DNA from: Styela clava
Taxonomy: Eukaryota; Chordata; Ascidiacea; Stolidobranchia; Styelidae
Assembly (NCBI RefSeq): GCF_964204865.1
Contig: NC_135259.1
Span: 11,914,974 to 11,978,973, forward strand
DNA length: 64,000 nucleotides
Direction: 5' to 3'
In this document: positions 60,201 through 64,000 of the stretch, piece by piece
Position numbering within the stretch: the stretch's first letter is position 1
Layout: each line of letters begins with the position of its first letter
The notes under the pieces: generated by a model
Told to the model about the DNA's origin: nothing
Seen by the model: the letters and a program-made list of their open reading frames with translations, nothing else
Database searches by the model: none
Program-made: the position numbers and the translations under genes

Positions 60201-63200
60201 ATGCCTTACGAGTTTGGGAACTGTTTGTGTTAGCCAAGTGAATATACGCCCTGCCTACAGGCTTTGTTCTTTTACACAACTTGATGTAAATAAGGCGAAC
60301 AAAATCAGTTACCTCCATATTGGTACACATACTTCTGTAGCGCCCTACTCATATTTTCATGTTGATTTTTGCTCCATTATCTTTACAATCAATGCATAAT
60401 AATCCGCTAATACAAAATGCAATAATGAACAAACGGTAATTTGGCACACTGTGCAACCTTGAACCTTATCAATGCATAAATCAAATCTGAATTGAAATTA
60501 AATGCATGACAAAATTCTAGATGCGGATTTCTAAATTTAACCGCTCATATGGAACAACTAAATTATTGTTGCACTTTCACCCGCCAGAGTCTATTTGTAT
60601 TGTGTACATTTCCCCATTGTTTGCTGACCTGTAGGCCTTGTGGGCTTTCGGTAAATGTCAGCCGGCATATTTGAAGTGTTTAGTGAGCAAATTGAACCAT
60701 TGGACTGCACATTGCCCTGGTGGTAGCATTTGTATCAATTGTATGTACTGAGATTCTAATTATTATTTGTATAGTTTGAATTGAATATGAATGTTGTGAC
60801 TATATATGATTGCATCGTTTCAAATTTCATAACCAAATTAAATGTTCGTCACACTTTTTCTATCACTTTCGTATTGTTACGATTGTCTATATGTAAATGA
60901 TATTATGTTCGAATTATGATTTGCAATTCCATTTTTTTTCTAAACGTTGAATGCAAATTTCGAAAATGACAATTTTTGGAAATAATATATAGGCCTACTG
61001 TAATTTTTTTTATTTATAAAAAAATAAAATTGGAAATGAATTAGTTAGATATTACCAATTTTCGAATTAATTCAATATTTGATTCATTTCGTGATTCCTT
61101 AATGAAACAATACAGTACGTGAAAAAAAAGAATTTATCCACTATTAAACATTACAGAATTGTATACCTAATTTGTACTTTTGTCATATATTATGTTCATT
61201 TCATTTGTGTATTCCAAAAATGGTCAAATGCATCGAATAGTCGAATATTTTTGAATAAGGATATATTCGATAGAATAAATTCTTGGCAATTCAGAAATTT
61301 TTCACTTTACAGCGGACAAATAATAATAGAATAGACTTCACTTTCAACTTCCGATAGTAATAGAAAATTAATCTAAACAAAAAAAAATTTCTGTTTTTTT
61401 TTTTTGATCAGGCATGTTAATGTTACAATGAGTGTACACCAAATGCTTAATCACATGTAACAACTACAATCGCATGTATACTGTATACATAACTTGTCAT
61501 TGATTACTTATTTTAAACTTATCATGTAATGTATTATGCTATCAATGGAACCACCGCCGTCTGTTTATTTTGAAATTGATCAAGCATGCATTAGAAGGCG
61601 TCTACAAGTACTGTTGCATATAGATGGAAAATTTCCTAGAAAGTTTGTTTTTGACGTTGGACTTTGTACCTAGTGCTAAAATCACACCATTTTGAACATC
61701 ACATGACTATGATGACAATTTGCTTAGTATCGCTTGAGTAAATAGTATAATCATATTTATCAACCCTAAAATTTTAACTTTGTTAGTTCTGGCAACGGAA
61801 CTTTTTCAAGTATTACTATTCTACATTTCTCCATACTAGAACTAACAAGTGCTATCAATTTTAATGTTTACTCCAATGGAAATGTTATTTGTCATATAAT
61901 ATTCATTGTCTTGTCCTAAAGGTTTAATTCGTTTTATAAGTCCAAAGTCCAAAAGTTTTTTTTACAATATTTATTCTCTTAAAAAATAACCGAGGATAAA
62001 AGTTGTTGAATCGATAATTTATTTACTGGTAGTTCAATTTGCACAAAAAATTTTATATGATATAGCCTACCGTATATTACGTTGAATAATTTTAAAAATT
62101 ATTATTAAATTCCAGATCCAGAGATAACGTCTGAAACAGTTTATTTTTTTTACTATTCAGTGTTGTATTATAACTAATCACAAAACAAGAACAGCAACAA
62201 CATAATAACAAATCGATCCATGTGTACATTTCATGTCCAATAATGGTTTTTATAATATTTCATGTGCTGGATTTGCAATCAGCTCAAATCCCATGTCCGC
62301 CACTTCACTGACGGTGTAACAAATGGATACACAATAACTGTAGAGATTCTGTTCTCCTTATTTGGAAGGAACATATAAAAACTCCAAAAAAATTATGCTA
62401 GTACAGCCAATCATTTCGGAACATGCTCATTTTCAGGAAAGATCAACTTCGTCAAGAGTAAGCTTGGAATGGCATTTTCTGCTGTTGTTAGCATTATGGC
62501 TTCACTCATGATGTCCGTTGGTTTATGTTCGGTGTTTGGACTCACACCTACATTAAATGGAGGGTGAGAATGTTTAATAGTGTAATTGTATAAACTGTTG
62601 GTGGTATGCCAGGGTATGCAACAGGCGGCCCGTGGGCCACGACCCAACCTGCCAAGCCAGTTAGTGTGGCCCTTGTCAAATTCAGATTTTTTCTGACCAA
62701 GCATAGAATTTTAATCCAACAGTTTGTTTGAAAAGGCGCTCACATAGGTAAAAATTCATAATATTTTTCACTCTTGTCGCTGCGTTAAATCTTTCCCTAT
62801 TTTGCCCGGTGCCTTTGCACTGTGAGGCTAAAATTTAGCGGTATTCTTTTCTCTTCTCAGCTGACTGATGTACATTTGACCAGTCAGTTAATTTAAGGGT
62901 TGTTCGGTCAAAGCTGATGTCAACAAACTATGCAAGAACTCGAAATTTTGAGTGTCCCACCAAAATGTTAAATAAATAAAGAGAATTTTTTCATTGATTT
63001 TGTACATGGGAAAACTGGATTTTTTGGGTGGTCCTGCTAGATCTGAAGTTGGTTATATGGCCCACCGACAAAAAATGTTGCACACGCCTGGTATATAGTC
63101 TATAGAAGATAACAGAACTCAGACTCTCGTACAATTTTCAACACATAATATACATGTATACTATATGATGAAAATTGTATGAGGCAATGCTCAAGAGAGT

Positions 63201-64000
63201 CTTACTTTCTGTAATCCAAGCCTTTCTGTTTATTGAGTCTCATTAACTTGTGAATACATTATTCATATAAGTACAGTATGTTTAGATTGGAAAATCCATT
63301 TATATATTAAATCATGAAATTGCTTGTTATACCTAGTGAAAAGGATTATATATATGTTTTAAATTTTGAAACAGTAGTTCCCAAATTGCGGCTTATTGGT
63401 CAATTACGGCTGGCCGAACTTGAGTGAAATAGTTAAACACTCTGTTTTTATCTTTTTTATGTTCTAAATATCGTCAATTGTTACGTCATTTCCACAATTA
63501 AGCACGTGTATATTCGTAACGAATCAATTGTACCTGTATCTTAATTATACATACCGGTATTGGCCCTTTGCAGGCACTCTCCTCTCACAGCCCGCAAATA
63601 TCCTTCCGCTTCTAATTTTTGGCCTTCTGTCAATCAACATTGGGAACCACTGTTTTAAAGTCTGAATGATTCAAACGAGACCCAGGTCTAATGATTCATA
63701 ATACAAAACTCTTGGAAACATGGAATAGTCATATTTATTTTTGCCACAGCATTCTTGCATTATGTGCATTCAGGAGAACCCCCAGCGCGAGGACATAGAT
63801 TAATGATAGTTTTTAGTCTCACATAGCCAATAGCTACAATTTGGACTCAACTTCAGACGTGACCCGACTTGACTCAGTTCTAGGGATTTGTACATTACAC
63901 TGTGATTATTGATTGTCAATGAAATAGAATAGAAGTAGAATTCATCAAAGTCCTTTTTTAGGGTAAAAGTTATTTTAAATAATTTTTTTTGCAGGGAAAT
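54265..64000 (+). CDS. SCAP: SCAP, SREBP cleavage-activating protein, N-terminal part (partial)
   Basis: Exons 54265-54392, 55917-56061, 56757-56920, 57559-57779, 58224-58338, 59521-59753, 62437-62563 and 63995-off the edge join in phase to about 379 codons. The start [20 protein letters not shown] matches the family pattern before TM1. After TM1 come [10 protein letters not shown] and PTEF, then [28 protein letters not shown] and [13 protein letters not shown]. The sterol-sensing domain begins at [20 protein letters not shown] and continues [33 protein letters not shown]; the last six bases encode G-E-I, as expected. SCAP resides in the ER, binds cholesterol and escorts SREBP to the Golgi. 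The tyrosine whose change causes sterol resistance in mammals (in YIYFS) is kept. The loop before the SSD has extra [18 protein letters not shown] with one NSS sequon. The SSD remainder and WD repeats lie outside. Confidence 0.95.
54637..55609. mobile_element. Truncated hAT-like remnant in SCAP intron 1
   Basis: The right end GGTTTGGACCACCCTG, preceded by GCGGGCCGC, is hAT-like. GGCGGGCCGCAAAAAC and CGCGGGCCGCAG at 54640-54680 belong to the same type, but no matching left end CAGGGTGG is visible, so the element is broken. Confidence 0.5.
56104..56260 (+). repeat. tRNA-Leu/Ser-like SINE, copy 1
   Basis: GCATGGTGGCCGAGCTTATC resembles a type-II tRNA A box and TTGGGGTCAAATCCCATGC a B box, about 60 bases apart. 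The body continues CACCTCACATAGGGTGTAAT and GGATTCTGGTTTCTCC. It lies in SCAP intron 2. The acceptor stem is not intact, so a real tRNA is unlikely. Confidence 0.6.
59068..59290 (+). repeat. Interspersed repeat with inverted GGCTTCCCGC motif
   Basis: TTAGGCTTCCCGCTGCTTGT opens the block and GCGGGAAGCCTGTTAAAGCT, GCACGCAGCTCTAG close it, with an (ATT)n stretch between. It sits in SCAP intron 5. The class is unknown to me. Confidence 0.5.
60136..60345 (+). repeat. Dispersed repeat, copy 2 (pair with 6686-6868)
   Basis: It runs TGTGTACCAGGTTAGGGTTA, TTTGTGTTAGCCAAGTGAAT, TTACACAACTTGATGTAAAT and GGCGAACAAAATCAGTTACC, parallel to the copy in GRWD1. Its right end TGGTACACATACTTCTGTAG is inverted relative to its left GCATGTGTACCA. 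It lies in SCAP intron 6. Confidence 0.7.
62250..62370 (+). repeat. tRNA-like SINE fragment, copy 2
   Basis: CAGCTCAAATCCCATGTCCG, CCACTTCACTGACGGTGTAA and GAGATTCTGTTCTCC match in order the B box and body of the copy at 56104-56260. The A-box part is missing. Confidence 0.5.
62610..63090. mobile_element. Non-autonomous hAT-like element, 481 bp
   Basis: The left end CAGGGTATGCAACAGGCGGC and the right end ATGTTGCACACGCCTG are imperfectly inverted, with TGGCCC blocks inside each. No good 8-bp duplication is left. It lies in SCAP intron 7. Confidence 0.55.
63372..63652. mobile_element. Non-autonomous hAT element, 281 bp
   Basis: The ends CAGTAGTTCCCAA and TTGGGAACCACTG are inverted. The flanks TTTTGAAA and TTTTAAAG match at 6 of 8. 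It lies in SCAP intron 7. Confidence 0.75.

Overview
The window is animal nuclear DNA. It is AT-rich, its genes have many introns with GT-AG junctions, and it is dense in short inverted-repeat transposons, SINEs and tandem repeats. The gene set (GRWD1, TARBP2/PRKRA type, UBE2R/CDC34, PTCD3, NOP9, SCAP) is bilaterian. Small genes, AT-rich introns and possible trans-splice acceptors just 5' of several start codons would fit a tunicate such as an ascidian. That taxon is an inference, not something the sequence proves.

Layout from left to right. At 1-1923 (minus) are the first two coding exons of an MLKL-like four-helix-bundle protein that runs off the left edge. GRWD1 fills 3029-9087 (minus, 8 exons, 436 aa). 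A TARBP2/PRKRA-type protein with three dsRNA-binding domains lies at 10137-14124 (minus, 8 coding exons). A gene-free, repeat-rich stretch with a large inverted SINE pair follows. At 17328-23326 (minus) I rebuilt a 9-exon secreted protein of about 960 aa with a duplicated CUB plus cysteine-rich plus beta-rich module; it belongs to no family I can name with confidence. UBE2R (24430-25958, plus), PTCD3 (27386-29113, minus) and NOP9 (30129-31853, minus) follow.

From 31.9 to 54 kb the sequence is mostly mobile and repetitive: nested hAT elements, a 9-unit array of about 180 bp, a frameshifted Ulp1-like peptidase relic, a 7TM receptor pseudogene with a partial second copy, and a satellite of about 95 bp that may lie inside a 5-kb TIR element. 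SCAP starts at 54265 (plus) and runs off the right edge after 7 complete exons and the first 6 bases of an eighth.

The genes do not form a pathway. Three act in RNA or ribosome biology (GRWD1 and NOP9 in ribosome assembly, PTCD3 in the mitochondrial small subunit). TARBP2 serves small-RNA processing, UBE2R ubiquitin transfer and SCAP sterol sensing. All exon junctions were placed by eye from splice signals, phase and homology; no transcript data were available.
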